The notes below the pieces were generated by a model. That model searched no databases, had not been told where the DNA came from, and saw only the letters and a list, made by a program, of their open reading frames with translations. Made by a program: the position numbers and the translations under genes. Shown one piece after another: positions 1-10,330 of a stretch of 64,000 bases of DNA. Every line of letters begins with the position of its first letter. Position 1 is the stretch's first letter. The stretch is from Cristatella mucedo (Eukaryota > Bryozoa > Phylactolaemata > Cristatellidae), in NCBI GenBank assembly GCA_009760855.2, contig WPIO01000002.1, positions 5,577,001-5,641,000 on the forward strand, in the 5' to 3' direction.

Positions 1-78
1 GTTCCATAATGCATCAATGGATCTCTCTCAGCTCAGACCTAACTTGCTCATTAGTGTGCATTCATGCAGTCGCGGGCA

Positions 79-233
<155 letters not shown>

Positions 234-280
234 CTATATAGTTTAGGCACCTCTATTGTCACTAAGTATTTGTTTTCTAC

Positions 281-440
281 GGACAGGTCAGCTAAAGATA
301 TATTCTTTTAATCATCTTCAGCTGAACGTAAAACGCCCAGTGACAGCCAGTGAACAATCCTCAGCTGCTGATGACGCATTCAGTAATCTGTACCACAGCG
401 ACCAGTAATCTCGTCCTAAGTCGGCTCGCGGTCTCGTGGA
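281..440. repeat. Dispersed repeat D, copy 1
   Basis: The stretch from 'ggacaggtcagct' to the 'cagctgctgatgac' and 'gaccagtaatct' boxes recurs in the same order and orientation at about 3560-3735. Copy 1 lies just beyond the 3' end of the copia-like remnant on the minus strand, so it may be that element's flank or LTR. That link is inference; the two-copy repeat itself is seen directly. Confidence 0.6.
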
Positions 441-479
441 GCAACAACAATACGCCCTCTTTGCAATTCCAAAGTAGCT

Positions 480-1560
480 ATTGCACGTATCAGTCAGTAG
501 AGTCCGGCGAATGTTGTACAGCTGCAGAGCTGAATAATAAGCGCTTCAATTTCAGTAGTGTCTTCGTTAAGATTTTGGCAGTAATTTCCTCAGTCCGTTA
601 GACCAGATCGGTAGCATTTGGCTAATACATCTGACGCACGAAGTGATGCTTAACATCTACATACTTTGATTTGAATGGTGTCCAGAGTTCTTGGTCAGTA
701 CTGTGCATCCCTGATTGCCGTTATACAGCTATGTGTTCAACGGAGGGCCGTGCTTAAAAAGGAGTTCATCCCGGAGTTACCGCAGCCCCAGCGCTTCTCT
801 TGCAGTTTGGCTGGCCACCATGTATTCTGCCTCTGTTGAGAAGAGGACACCGTTGGTTACTTTCTTGAATTCCGCGAGATGCTTTCTTTTCCTTAGGTAA
901 CCGGATACCGATTAACAGCGATTCCTTTGCTCAGTCAGGGTAACCGCAGCCTAATAATAATATATTTGCTAAAGCGCCCTCAGAGAACTCAATTGCTTTC
1001 TAGCCTAGTTGCCTATTTGCTTGACATCTGTGAAACAACCTAAAGTCAAGACTACCAGCCAGTAGTACTGCGAAGGTACATGCCGTTGGGTTTCACAGCA
1101 ATCCAGCGATGTGCCTTGGGATTAGTTAGGATTCTATTTACATTGCTCATCCCAGCAACTATATCGGGCTTCGTTACTGTCATCGCGTACATTAAGCTTC
1201 CGATTGGACTCCTGCTGGAATGTCACTTAGCTCCAGATCCCCAGCTCTGTGAGACTGAGCTGCTGGGCTGTCAGCTGACGGGTCCACAGGCGTAGCAACC
1301 GGCTTTACTTCGTTAATAGCGTGATGACAAAGAATGCCTTCTGCATATATTTTGTGGCTGTGGCTTATTGTTTTCATGTGCCAGTCTCGTCTGCCCCAAA
1401 ATTCCTATGAATATCCGGTGTGCCTCTCAAAGGTTCTTCCTTTTCAACACTTCCGATAGCTTTTCTTTCACTCGGCCAATTTGCTCGCGCTCACCTGCCC
1501 AAAATAAATCAATCATCGTGCTTAATTGCAGTAAATGTACGGTTTTCTGAACTAATACGC
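480..1560 (-). mobile_element. Ty1/copia retrotransposon remnant: RT C-terminal part and RNase H
   Basis: Read on the minus strand, the fragments come in the order expected for the 3' half of a copia polyprotein. Near 1380-1520 is a 'GEREQIGRVKEKLSEVLK' stretch. Near 1240-1340 is 'VKPVATPVDPSAD', the family's conserved linker motif. Near 1080-1195 is 'LMYAM..TKPDI' followed by 'ILTNPKAHRW'. Near 780-860 is 'STEAEYMVASQTAREALGLR', the RNase H motif. Near 640-700 is the 'VDVKHHFVRQ' region, and near 540-600 'TEEITAKILTKTLLKLKR'. Stops and frameshifts separate the pieces and an L2-type tail is inserted at about 947-1040. The element is a dead fossil. Family assignment rests on motif order, not on a search. 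Confidence 0.85.
947..1040 (-). mobile_element. Solo 3' tail of L2-like element (family A), minus orientation
   Basis: An AAT repeat is followed by 'aaagcgccctcagagaact', which is the reverse complement of the tail ending the fuller copy at 34842-36562. It sits inside the copia RT/RNase H remnant, so it inserted after the copia element. Confidence 0.75.
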
Positions 1561-1709
1561 CTGGAGAGACAATAGGGTGTTGCCATCGACGTACGAGGTC
1601 AAGGTGAATGCATTGGTGACTAAGGTCTTGGGCTTGAGTGCTGCGGGATACGTGGAGTGGGTGGACAGAGATCGAGTTCTCTTAAAAGTTCGAGTTCTCT
1701 ATAAAATGA

Positions 1710-1710
<1 letters not shown>

Positions 1711-1752
<42 letters not shown>

Positions 1753-1789
1753 ATACACATATACATACACATATACATACACACACACG

Positions 1790-1824
<35 letters not shown>

Positions 1825-1833
1825 GCACGCGCG

Positions 1834-1880
<47 letters not shown>
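1711..1880. repeat. Compound (TA)n / (CA)n / (CG-CA) microsatellite
   Basis: A TA tract (about 1711-1745) passes through 'atacacatatac' variants into a CA tract with an alternating 'cgcacgcgcgca' core (about 1819-1845) and ends in a second TA tract. The alternating purine-pyrimidine CG core is the kind of sequence that can form Z-DNA. Confidence 0.95.
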
Positions 1881-2099
1881 TTATCTACCTGTAACCAGAA
1901 AGATTTAATCTTCTAAGTATTTGCCTAGGCAATTCATCCACACACATGCATGCGCGGTGGTTGTATAAGTGGACACCGTGCCTTCTTCAATCCCCAAACC
2001 GGATGCTCTTCACCGAATTAGGTAAAATCGTCTACTTGTTGAAGGTACAGCTCTTCCTCAAGATCGCAATTAAGACAGACCGTCTTAACAATCATCTGA

Positions 2100-2335
2100 T
2101 GACTTAACTGCAGCTATAGCAAGCGCGACTTTGATAAACGTAAATTTCACGGGCCCAGCATGTATTTATTGTAAAATCTAGGCCATCCATGTGACACTGC
2201 TCTTTAGCCACAGCCATGCCTGATAGCGATGTAGGATACCATTTGCACTTTGCCTCTAAGATAAACTTGAAGCCAATGACATGCTTTCCTCGCAGCAGGT
2301 CTTGCTGTAGGTTCATGGATATTTTTATCATGCAG
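2100..2335 (-). mobile_element. Ty1/copia remnant: start of the reverse transcriptase domain
   Basis: Minus-strand translation gives 'LLRGKHVIGFKFILEAKCK', then 'AVAKEQCHMDGLDFT'. This matches the well-known start of the copia RT domain (a K-x-V-I-G-x-K-[WF] box, then V-A-K-G-[FY]-x-Q-x-x-G-x-D-[FY]). It lies upstream (minus sense) of the RT C-terminal piece at 1045-1545, so both probably belong to one element split by microsatellite growth. Open only in pieces. Confidence 0.75.
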
Positions 2336-2658
2336 AGGCTGCATTTCTTCTCGCAAAGCCAACTGCCACTAATATGAGCCGGGGTTGCTTAGGAGAGCCG
2401 GAAACTGTCGACGAAAAGCGAAACGGCCACCACGATAGAATGATGCTGACTCCCAGCGACCAAGAGACTGCTGTAATCGTGTAGAACGACTTAAAGCTGC
2501 TGTAGCGCCTGGTAGAGATTCAGTTGCGTTGTCTTCAAATTATGGTTCGCGTGAGATTGGTAGAGCTGATTCGGGGCCTGCAATTGTGCTGCTAGTTTCG
2601 GTGCCTCCGGTTGCTTCCAGTGCAATTACGATCTCATTATGAACCTCTTCTTTGCAGT

Positions 2659-2970
2659 GGTTGATCGATTGCAGATTGCAGCTGCTGCACCATGCGTTGT
2701 GATGCTAATTCTGCGCCGCAGGTAACGTTTCCGCTGATTTCGCAAGTGTTTCCTGAAAGTTCCAGCAAACCTCTATCAAGCACAATATATCCTGGCATGC
2801 AAATATTCTTCCAGTGGATCGATTGTAGATTGCTGCTGCACAATGCATTGTGATGCTACTTCTTCGCCGTAGGTGACGTTTCTGCTGACTTTTCTAGTGT
2901 TTTTGGCAAGTTCCAGCAATCCTCCATCAAGCACAATAAATCCTGGCATGCAAACATTCTTCCAGTCTCG
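2659..2970 (-). repeat. Tandem duplication of about 156 bp, possibly within copia internal region
   Basis: Two adjacent copies (about 2659-2815 and 2816-2970) share the boxes 'atcgattg.agattg', 'caagcacaata.atcctggcatgcaaa' and 'attcttccagt'. On the minus strand both translate to related peptides (W-K-N-[IV]-C-M-P-G-[YF]-I-V-L-D then G-L-L-E-L). They differ by many substitutions, so the duplication is old. The peptide is not one I recognise. Confidence 0.85.
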
Positions 2971-3559
2971 GGAGATAATGCTGGTAGTTTTCTCCAATGA
3001 ATTGGCCTAGTCCGTCGATTCGTCATTCGTGACTGCCCTTATAAGCTGCTGCTGAGAGTTTCGCAGTTCCATGCTGCATACAAGGATCTCTAGCAACAGC
3101 TCTGACCTATACAGCCAAAATACTATACATTAGAGTAGCTAGGAGCCGATACCCGTATGCGGAGACGGAGCCAAGAGTGAAAACGAGGGCGGAGGGCGAG
3201 ACCGGCAAAAAATGTTTTGTAGGGACACACAACCCGCAGGACTTTCGTGTGGGGGAAGACCCACAATTAGTAAACAAATTGTGGCGAAACATCGCAGAGT
3301 CTATTCGAGAAGAACTTGGAAGTTGCTCATCGAGTGAAATTAGGACATTATATCGTCGTTGGTGATGGTCGCGGGAGTGGGCATTATTACAAGGGCAGCC
3401 CAGGTCGATGCCTCGCTGTAGCGGTGGCAAAAGCGAACCTGGCCCCTTGGCTCCCCTACCACCTCTATGCATATGCGTACACAAAGCTGATATCTAGCCT
3501 AGCGATCACTATAGATGCCATCTTGCTCTTTTATCATCAGGTATTAACATTCATTAACG
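2971..3559. other. Unassigned stretch next to the copia remnant
   Basis: No recognisable gene. Overlapping open frames exist on both strands (62-125 codons) but none has a known motif. It could be a diverged gag/integrase part of the copia remnant, because it lies upstream of the RT piece in minus sense. Confidence 0.3.
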
Positions 3560-3735
3560 GACAGGTCAGCTATTGTAAATCCGCCAAATCTTGCCTGTCG
3601 ACAGCTTTACGTAGAATGCTTAGTAGTGACAGCTCGTGAAGAGTCCGCAGCTGCTGATGACTCGTTTGACAATCTGTTCCATAGTGACCAGTAATCTTGT
3701 CCCCAATTGACGCACGTTCGTGTAGGGCAGCATTG
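3560..3735. repeat. Dispersed repeat D, copy 2
   Basis: Same box order as 281-440 (ggacaggtcagct, then cagctgctgatgac, then gtgaccagtaatct), with substitutions and small indels. Together the two copies bracket the copia-related stretch of about 3.1 kb. They could be long terminal direct repeats of that element, though their similarity looks low for LTRs. Confidence 0.6.
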
Positions 3736-4282
3736 TCGAGTAGTTAACCATTTATCAACATTTACATTGTTTGAAACCTACCTACCTACCTGAATCCGAA
3801 TGTAACATTGAAGAACTATTCTCTGGAAATAATCGTCTAAGGATAGGTGATATATTACGTATTATCTTAGTGGCTGCTATTGGAGACGAAGACGCTGATG
3901 TTATTGGCGAGACCTATTTCTCTTACTTGCTATACTATAGTTTGTTGCCCAGCTGCAGCACAACGCACACAGCGGAGCAGTGGCTTTCTAACGTTAGGAT
4001 GCAATGCGGAAATGCTCAGACTGCTAGTGTAGTGTGAAAGCTGAACGCTGCGTGAACCCTGCCACAATCAACTTTGAATTCCATTATCTTGCATATCTCC
4101 TTGGTACGTCGACGCTGGTTCTTGATTCAGAATCGAGATCAAAAGCCAGATACCCATTTGTAGTCTCGTTTTCGTTTGACCAGCGGTGTGGGTCTTCAGT
4201 TGACCTTTGTTGAGGCTGCTGCAGACACGACTAACTGTGAGGGAAAACTCTTCTGTCCTTATCTGTAGTATTGTCAAAGGCA

Positions 4283-5215
4283 ATACTAAATGACGATAAA
4301 ACCGAACTGCTGCTCATAGGACACCGTAAGCGTGTGGCTGGATTTAAAAGCTTTGCTCTTCCATTAGGTGATGCTGTTGTGCAACGTCACCACGTACTCA
4401 AAATTTAGGTGTCGTTTTCGACAACTATTTAAATTTTAGAAGCTTCATTCAGAAGACTGCTTCTACAGCTAGCCACCACGCCTGATACCTATCTAAGATT
4501 AGGAGCTGTCTTCCACGGTGGCTTGCAGAAAATTTAACTAGCTCCTTAATTCTGACTTGGCTTGATTATTGTAAATCCATTTTGGCTGGACTCCCAAAGA
4601 AAGCAACTAGGCCACTGCAGCTGGCTATGACTATGACTGCAAGGCTAGAGGTTTACCACGTGTCTCCTTTGCTAAAAGAGCTAGGATGGCTGCCGGTTGA
4701 TCAACGGATACAGAGCAAAGTTCTCACGCTGGCCTCACGCTGTTCTCACAAGGCCCGCCACGGCTTGACTCCTCCATACCTAGCTGAACGGCTGCACCAG
4801 TTTCAGCCTCTCCGTGCCCTCAGGTCCTGTATGGACAATAAACTAGCCATTCCATTCCTCCACTTAAAGACGGTTTGCGACAGAAGCTTTAGCTCTTCAG
4901 GTCCTAGGCCGTGGAACTCGCTTCCACAATTTTTACGAAACGACTACTCTCCTGCTGCCGACTATGGCTCATCCTTTTCAGCGGTCCCGAGCTGCTACTT
5001 CCATGCTACTCACTACCTCAACTACTCTCCTGACTCGGCTATGCTTCCACTTTCTCTTTGTTGCTTGAGATGAAGTTTGTTGGCTACTGAATGCGTACCG
5101 AAGGCCACTTAGGCTGTGAGTACGCTATACAAAACTCTCCTGCGGAACACCCACATAGTCGTTATGGCTTTGTGGAGTTAGAAACGGTGATACATTACAT
5201 TAAATAATACTACTC
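4283..5215 (+). mobile_element. L2/CR1-like non-LTR retrotransposon fragment, family B (ORF2 C-terminus and 3' UTR)
   Basis: The fragment begins near the end of the RT domain ('NDDKTELLLIGH') and runs through the typical C-terminal module: 'LGVVFD', 'LSKIRSCLPRWLAENLT', 'DYCKSILAGLPKKAT', 'PLLKELGWLPVDQRIQ', 'RSFSSSGPRPWNSLPQ'. At least two frameshifts break it before 4582; from there one frame is open to 5073. The 3' UTR ('acacccacatagtc', 'tggctttgtggagtt') recurs at 17420-17512, 26490-26520 and 51019-51110. A 5'-truncated, dead copy. Confidence 0.85.
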
Positions 5216-7019
5216 ATATGCATTTGAGATAGGATTTCGGGTTACGAAGCTTCAAAGGTTGAACAAGTTCTGCTCGATATATGGGAGTTTTTTATGGTTC
5301 CAGAACTTCAGGGGTTGGGTTGGATGCCAGCGGCTAGCGGCTTTGTGAGTACGGTAAAAGGAGCTGACTGTATGGAGCAGGTACGGAATAGCTCGTAAGG
5401 CGGGTGCCTGTCATTGTCGTGAGAAGATGAAGCGATGACATCCCAGTGATGCAATCAAAAATATTTCACCTTCATTATTGTAGGGACAACTTCACTACTA
5501 TGGTTGCAATGGTAATTTTAGAATCGAACACTATACGCAGCACTCTCTCCGATTCGTCTGTTCCCTTGAATCATTGCGAATCGCGAGCTCAACCACAGAG
5601 TTTTTTCAGTATTAGAGCTATTGCTGCATATTAAAAATTATGGGGATTACGATCACTAACAAGCTCGTGTGCTTTCTTTTAAATCCATATGAAATATGCT
5701 GAACGAGATTTAGCTCTCTTTCGCTCTTGACAAATGCATTGTTATTACTGCTACATAGGATTTCTGCCCCGTTTGCTTCGTGGCAGAGCAAATGTAGGCA
5801 ATTGTAATTAATTTGCAGACTTGACCGTGACGGTTTGGTTCCCAATGGGCTTCAAGAAAGCCTTCGTGCACACACAGACGACACTTGAATGTATAGGGAT
5901 CTAATTGCTCCTTGTTTGACGAACTAAAATTCTTATAAGGGACGCGTGCACACATAGACACGACGGGGCGTCCCTTGTGCGTCCAGACTTCTTGAGCGCT
6001 ACACTGCTCCCCAAAAGATTGTGGAGCTCCCACTGCATTCACCCTCGTGGCCGAGTGGATCTGAGTTTGGGATGGGTCATTCGAGCTTTCACCTTGAACT
6101 TATCTTGTCCTCGCGCAGCTACTCAGACCTGTCAGAAAGCACCCATTTGAAATACCACTTAGCTGACTTTCAAGGCAGTATGCTTTTGGCTCCATTTAAA
6201 CCAAATTAATAGCTGCATCTTTGTCAATAGCATTCGCAAAGCACATGAGAACTCAAATTTTTCCTCACGCTTTACAACTTTCGAGATAACAAAAACAGGC
6301 CAAGGGTATGTCGGTGCGAAACTTTCAGCCAATCGAATTAATCTCACTTGCCAATGCAAAGTGAGAAGCTTTGCAAAATTACGGAGACAGTACAGGATGC
6401 ACCTTGCCGTTTAAGCTGCAAAGCAGGGCGGGTGGACAGGAACTGTTAAGGCTGGGGGGGGGCTGGAAAGAAAAAGCACCAGGTTTCCCGACAGACGAAA
6501 GAGAAATACTAACGGACGTTGTGGAATTATCGTGGAACATCAAAGGGAGCAGCTTATGAATTGTGCTGAGTATATGTATTGTATTATATATTGTATATGT
6601 ATTGTATGTATATGTATTGTGCCGAGAAGACAGCGAAGGTATGACACTGCTTTTGCTTCGGTAGAAGTTGTCTAGTAGCCAGGTAGCCAAGCGAGTTGTC
6701 CCACACTATGTTGGTCAGGGTGAAGAAAAAACTGTAGCTTGCATGCGATCGGCAGCCGCAGCCGTTAGCCGCTTGGAGACGTGGCACTGCATTTATTGGA
6801 TTTTAATACCAAGATGTCGTTAGTAGCATTGAGAAGTGCTGTCTAAGTATTGTCCAGGTAGGTCAAAATGCTATGCGTTTCACGACCATGTCAGAGATAG
6901 CTCGCTCAAGACTATTTGATAAAACAGGAAAAATCGAGATAGGGCAGTAGTTACCGAACGCGTCGAGATTCCAACAAAGTTTGGACATGGATCAAACTAT
7001 GACTAACTAGGATACTTTA
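5216..7019. other. Intergenic stretch with no recognised gene
   Basis: Only short random-looking frames. A tRNA Ser/Leu-style A-box match 'gtggccgagtgg' occurs at about 6048-6059, without a clear B box at the right spacing. There is a run of nine G near 6453 and an AT-rich 'tatgtattgta' repeat near 6570-6615. Confidence 0.5.
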
Positions 7020-7993
7020 TTAGCAATGCTAATAAGAAATTTGTGTAGAGCTCTAAGATAAATAACACGAATAACATGGTTAGGGGTGACATGCACAGGG
7101 TCAAACATGGTTAGGGGTGACATGCACAGGGTCAGCATGCAAGTGTGGTCAGTGCCAGCATGCACAGTGTCAGCACGTATAAGCACTTGAAGGACGAATC
7201 ACAGGGAGCCACTAAATTCTGTCATAAATAGATGCGTTTATAAGTTTTTTAAATGTGGTCAAGTCAGGGGATGTTGTGACGCAAGTCGGGGGTGATTTCC
7301 AGGCTTTGGGAGCGTACGAACTAAATGCACGGTCTCCAAAGGATTTGAGGTTTGTATAAGGTAGAGGTAAACCGTTGGATTCCGAAAAGCAGGTGGTACG
7401 ATGCTTGGCCTGTTGGGGGAGTATATTGAGAGATAGGCTGGAGCCAAAGAATTAAGTGACCTAAAAGTGAGCGACAAGACCTTAAAGTCGATCCGCTGCT
7501 TGACTGGTAGCCAGTGCAGGTCGGCGAGAAGTGGTGTGATGTGGCAACTGCGACACCCACGACAGACAAGCCTAGCTGCAGAACCCTGCACCAGCTGTAA
7601 GCGCCTGATTGCACCGGCCGGTAGGCCAGCAAGCTGTGAGTCACAGAAGTCAAGACAGGATGTCACAAATGCACGGACCAACTTAGACGTGGTCCCCCGT
7701 CCAAAAAGCCTGAATAATGCAATGTTATGTGGCTGAAAGTAGGCAGACTTGACTGTGGCGCTGATGTGGTCGTCTAATGAAAGGTCACTTTGGAACATGA
7801 CACCCAGATTTCGTGCAGATTCAACAAGAGATATGCTGGCAGAGCTAATTTTGAGTGTTAGCTTTTGTAATTCCTGAATCACACTCGGTTTACCCATAAC
7901 TAGTAAGTTGGTTTTATCATCATTCAATTTAAGAAAGTTTTCTGCCATCCATTCACATCGACAATTCAACAGCAAGAGCATTAATATATGCAT
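7020..7993 (-). mobile_element. L2/CR1-like retrotransposon fragment, family A (ORF2 C-terminus and 3' UTR)
   Basis: Minus-strand ORF 7259-7993 carries the L2/CR1 C-terminal module: 'LKLNDDKTNLLVMGKPS', 'ARNLGVMFQSDLSLDDHIS', 'FVTSCLDFCDSQLAGLPAG', 'LQLVQGSAARLVC', 'HWLPVKQRIDFKVLSLTF'. This is the part after the RT catalytic core. The 3' UTR continues to about 7020 and holds a 30-bp tandem duplication of 'catggttaggggtgacatgc' (7073-7132). The catalytic RT region is absent, so it is 5' truncated. Confidence 0.88.
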
Positions 7994-8289
7994 GAATCTA
8001 TGAGATTATATCAGCTGCATGGGCATAAAGTATTTTTATATCAGTGTGATATTAAACCAGGGTAGTAAAATATGGTAAACTGAATTTTTTTTAAGCATCC
8101 AAATGGAAAGAAATCCATATCTAGGCATTTCGCACTGGCAAGAAAGCAAGTGTATTAACGAATGAGCTAAAATAAACATGCACTATCATGGCACTAAAAC
8201 GTTGAGATTTACTAGAGACACTGCCGAACTACGAATGTCAGGGCAAAGACAAGTAGTCACCAAAGACAAGTAATCGCCCAGCCATCCCT

Positions 8290-8960
8290 GGAGAAATGCT
8301 ACTACACGACTCTATCTAGGACTCCCGACTGGTGATCTTTACCGGCTGCAGATTGTGCGAAACTCAGCAGCTCGTCTGGCATGTTGTCAATGTTTTGTCT
8401 ATCGCATTACGAAACTTCCGCATCGCCAGCTTGCCATCGTGCTTCATTCGCTTTCGCCAGCCTACCTATCGACCTCCTTGCTCGTACGCTGTACTCTCGA
8501 ACCACCAATTCTTCACCTTCCAATCGTTTAGAAATTCGTCTTGCTATTTTTAATTCTTTTGGAAATTCATCACTACCCACAGGTATTACTGCTAGAGAAA
8601 CAAGGCGCGTACAGCTGCTGTGAAACTGCAGCTGTAAGCGCCTGTGTCACGATCGTCGCAACTGCCATATTTTACTACTTTCACTGACCTACACGGGCTC
8701 CCAATCAAGCAGCTGACCGACTTCGAGGTTCTGCCACTCACTATAAGATTCCTCCAGTCTCTTGCTCCGGCAATCCTATCGAAAGTACTTCCTAATCAAG
8801 CTTCACATCGTCCCACTAACTCTTGTGACTCGAGATCTTGTGCAGTGCCTCTACGAAACTTCAAATCCACTGAAAACCATGCCTTCGGTTTGAATGCTCC
8901 GAAAGCCAGGAACTCACTTTCGACTAACGTCACGATAACTCGACTTGACGTATAAAAAGA
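8290..8960 (+). mobile_element. Decayed L2/CR1-like fragment
   Basis: In plus frames, 8290-8480 resembles 'LGLPTGDLYRLQIV.NSAARLA', and 8660-8950 resembles 'DLHGLPIKQLTDFEVLPLT...SLAP' and a final 'KARNSLST' box. Order and content match the C-terminal part of family A, but frames shift several times and the two parts may come from two copies. Confidence 0.6.
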
Positions 8961-9900
8961 AAAAGCAAAGACCTACCTTTGCTCGAGCATTTGCTCCGTC
9001 CACGTGAGTTGTTCTTTGCGTGCTTATACGTGCTGAGACTGTCCAAGTTATCACTTAATTGACCTGCTTCCTTTCCAGTATATTCCAAGTGTCTAGAAAG
9101 AGATTTAATTCGCATCAAGTAATACACATATTTCCTTTTCACATTCGCGTTATAATTATTTATATCCCCCTTACGGCGTGGGGCCTCTTGACTGCAACAG
9201 AGCTCGGAATAGACGCATCGACATCTGACTCTACACTTCATACAGCCGCACCACCATAGACAGTAGCCCAGCCATTTAAAGTAGCAGTCAGGTTGATAAC
9301 ACTTTATTTAAGGTGGAATGTCAAGAGTTTCAAGAGACAAAAATGTAAAAAAATGAGATTGGTAATTCTGGCGCCTTGCACATAAAAAGGAAAAAAGATT
9401 CTGCAAGCTATGCCTAACCTGGATGTAAACAAATAACAAATCTACAAAAAATAAATTTACCAATCATATGAGACTTTTAAATAAATAAATTTACCAATCC
9501 TATGAACCTTGGTAGATTGAGGTACTTGTGTAAAGCTTGTTGTGATACATACTTGTGACTTAATTAGTTTCATTTACAGTGCAGCTTCGTGTCTTGTAAA
9601 CTCAATAAATCGTCCAATACTTCAAGGATCAAGTGAAATTTCAAATGCAATTTCGGCTGTACTTGTTCCATATAGTGCTAGTTTATTTCCGACTTTTGGT
9701 TGGGTCTTGCTATACATGTCAATGATCAGAGAAAATAAAGCTCCACGAGGTTTGATGAAATATTTGCTTTGCTGTGACTTTGAATCTTTAATACTAAAAC
9801 TGCGACGAGTACTTAAATGTAAGAGCAGGTAAACGTGACTAAGTATTTGTGCTGGTCAGAAGTCCAAAGTCTGCATTTCCGATGGCCAAAGTTGTTAACA
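8961..9900. other. AT-rich stretch without recognised features
   Basis: No motif-bearing frame. A short direct repeat 'aataaatttaccaatc' occurs near 9450-9500. Nothing else supported. Confidence 0.5.
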
Positions 9901-10330
9901 TTTATTTACTTTCTTCTTGGCCACGGGACGGTGTCGGCAGTTCTTTGTCAAAAGGATTAAGCAGCGGACGGAGCCGCCGAAGGTGCTGAAGACGAGTCCT
10001 CGAAGACAGGGCCAGCGGCGCTGCCGACGAGGCTTTCTGAGGCGCTACGGACGAGGTCTGCGAGGCGATGGACGAGACCTGCAGAGTCAGCTACTCAGCA
10101 ACTCATCTCAGTGCTCGGCTGGGGAGCCTGTGCAGCTCTTCTGCAGGCTCTTCTCAGTGACTCAGGACGTCGGCGGCAGCAGCAGCAGCGTGGGCCAGAG
10201 GAAGACGTCTGCTGGACTGCTAGACGAACATCAATCTTACAGGACATCGTTGTTTTTGCAGCTACATCGGACAAAGCCTCGTGAACACCAGTACACGACC
10301 AATGTTAGGATTACTAATTAGCCGGTGAGT
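9901..10330. other. GC-rich patch with overlapping open frames, unrecognised
   Basis: Three frames are open over 110-134 codons in this GC-rich, CAG-containing patch: plus 9917-10321 (Arg-rich), plus about 9964-10282 (Ala/Glu-rich, no ATG), and a shorter minus frame ending in TAA at 9902-9904 next to AATAAA. The minus frame follows 'ctgactctgcag', which looks like a 3' splice site. None matches a known domain. It could be an exon of an unknown gene or a low-complexity patch. The composition differs sharply from the AT-rich neighbours. Confidence 0.3.

Noticed and set aside
6044-6115. Possible tRNA Ser/Leu gene from 'gtggccgagtgg'
   Set aside because: Only the A box fits. No B box at proper spacing, and I could not fold a cloverleaf with an acceptor stem.
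9902-10070. GC-rich minus frame as the missing DHX38 C-terminus
   Set aside because: Its sequence (Ser/Ala-rich) does not match the conserved basic tail. In the phase required by exon 25 it reads only about ten residues before a stop.
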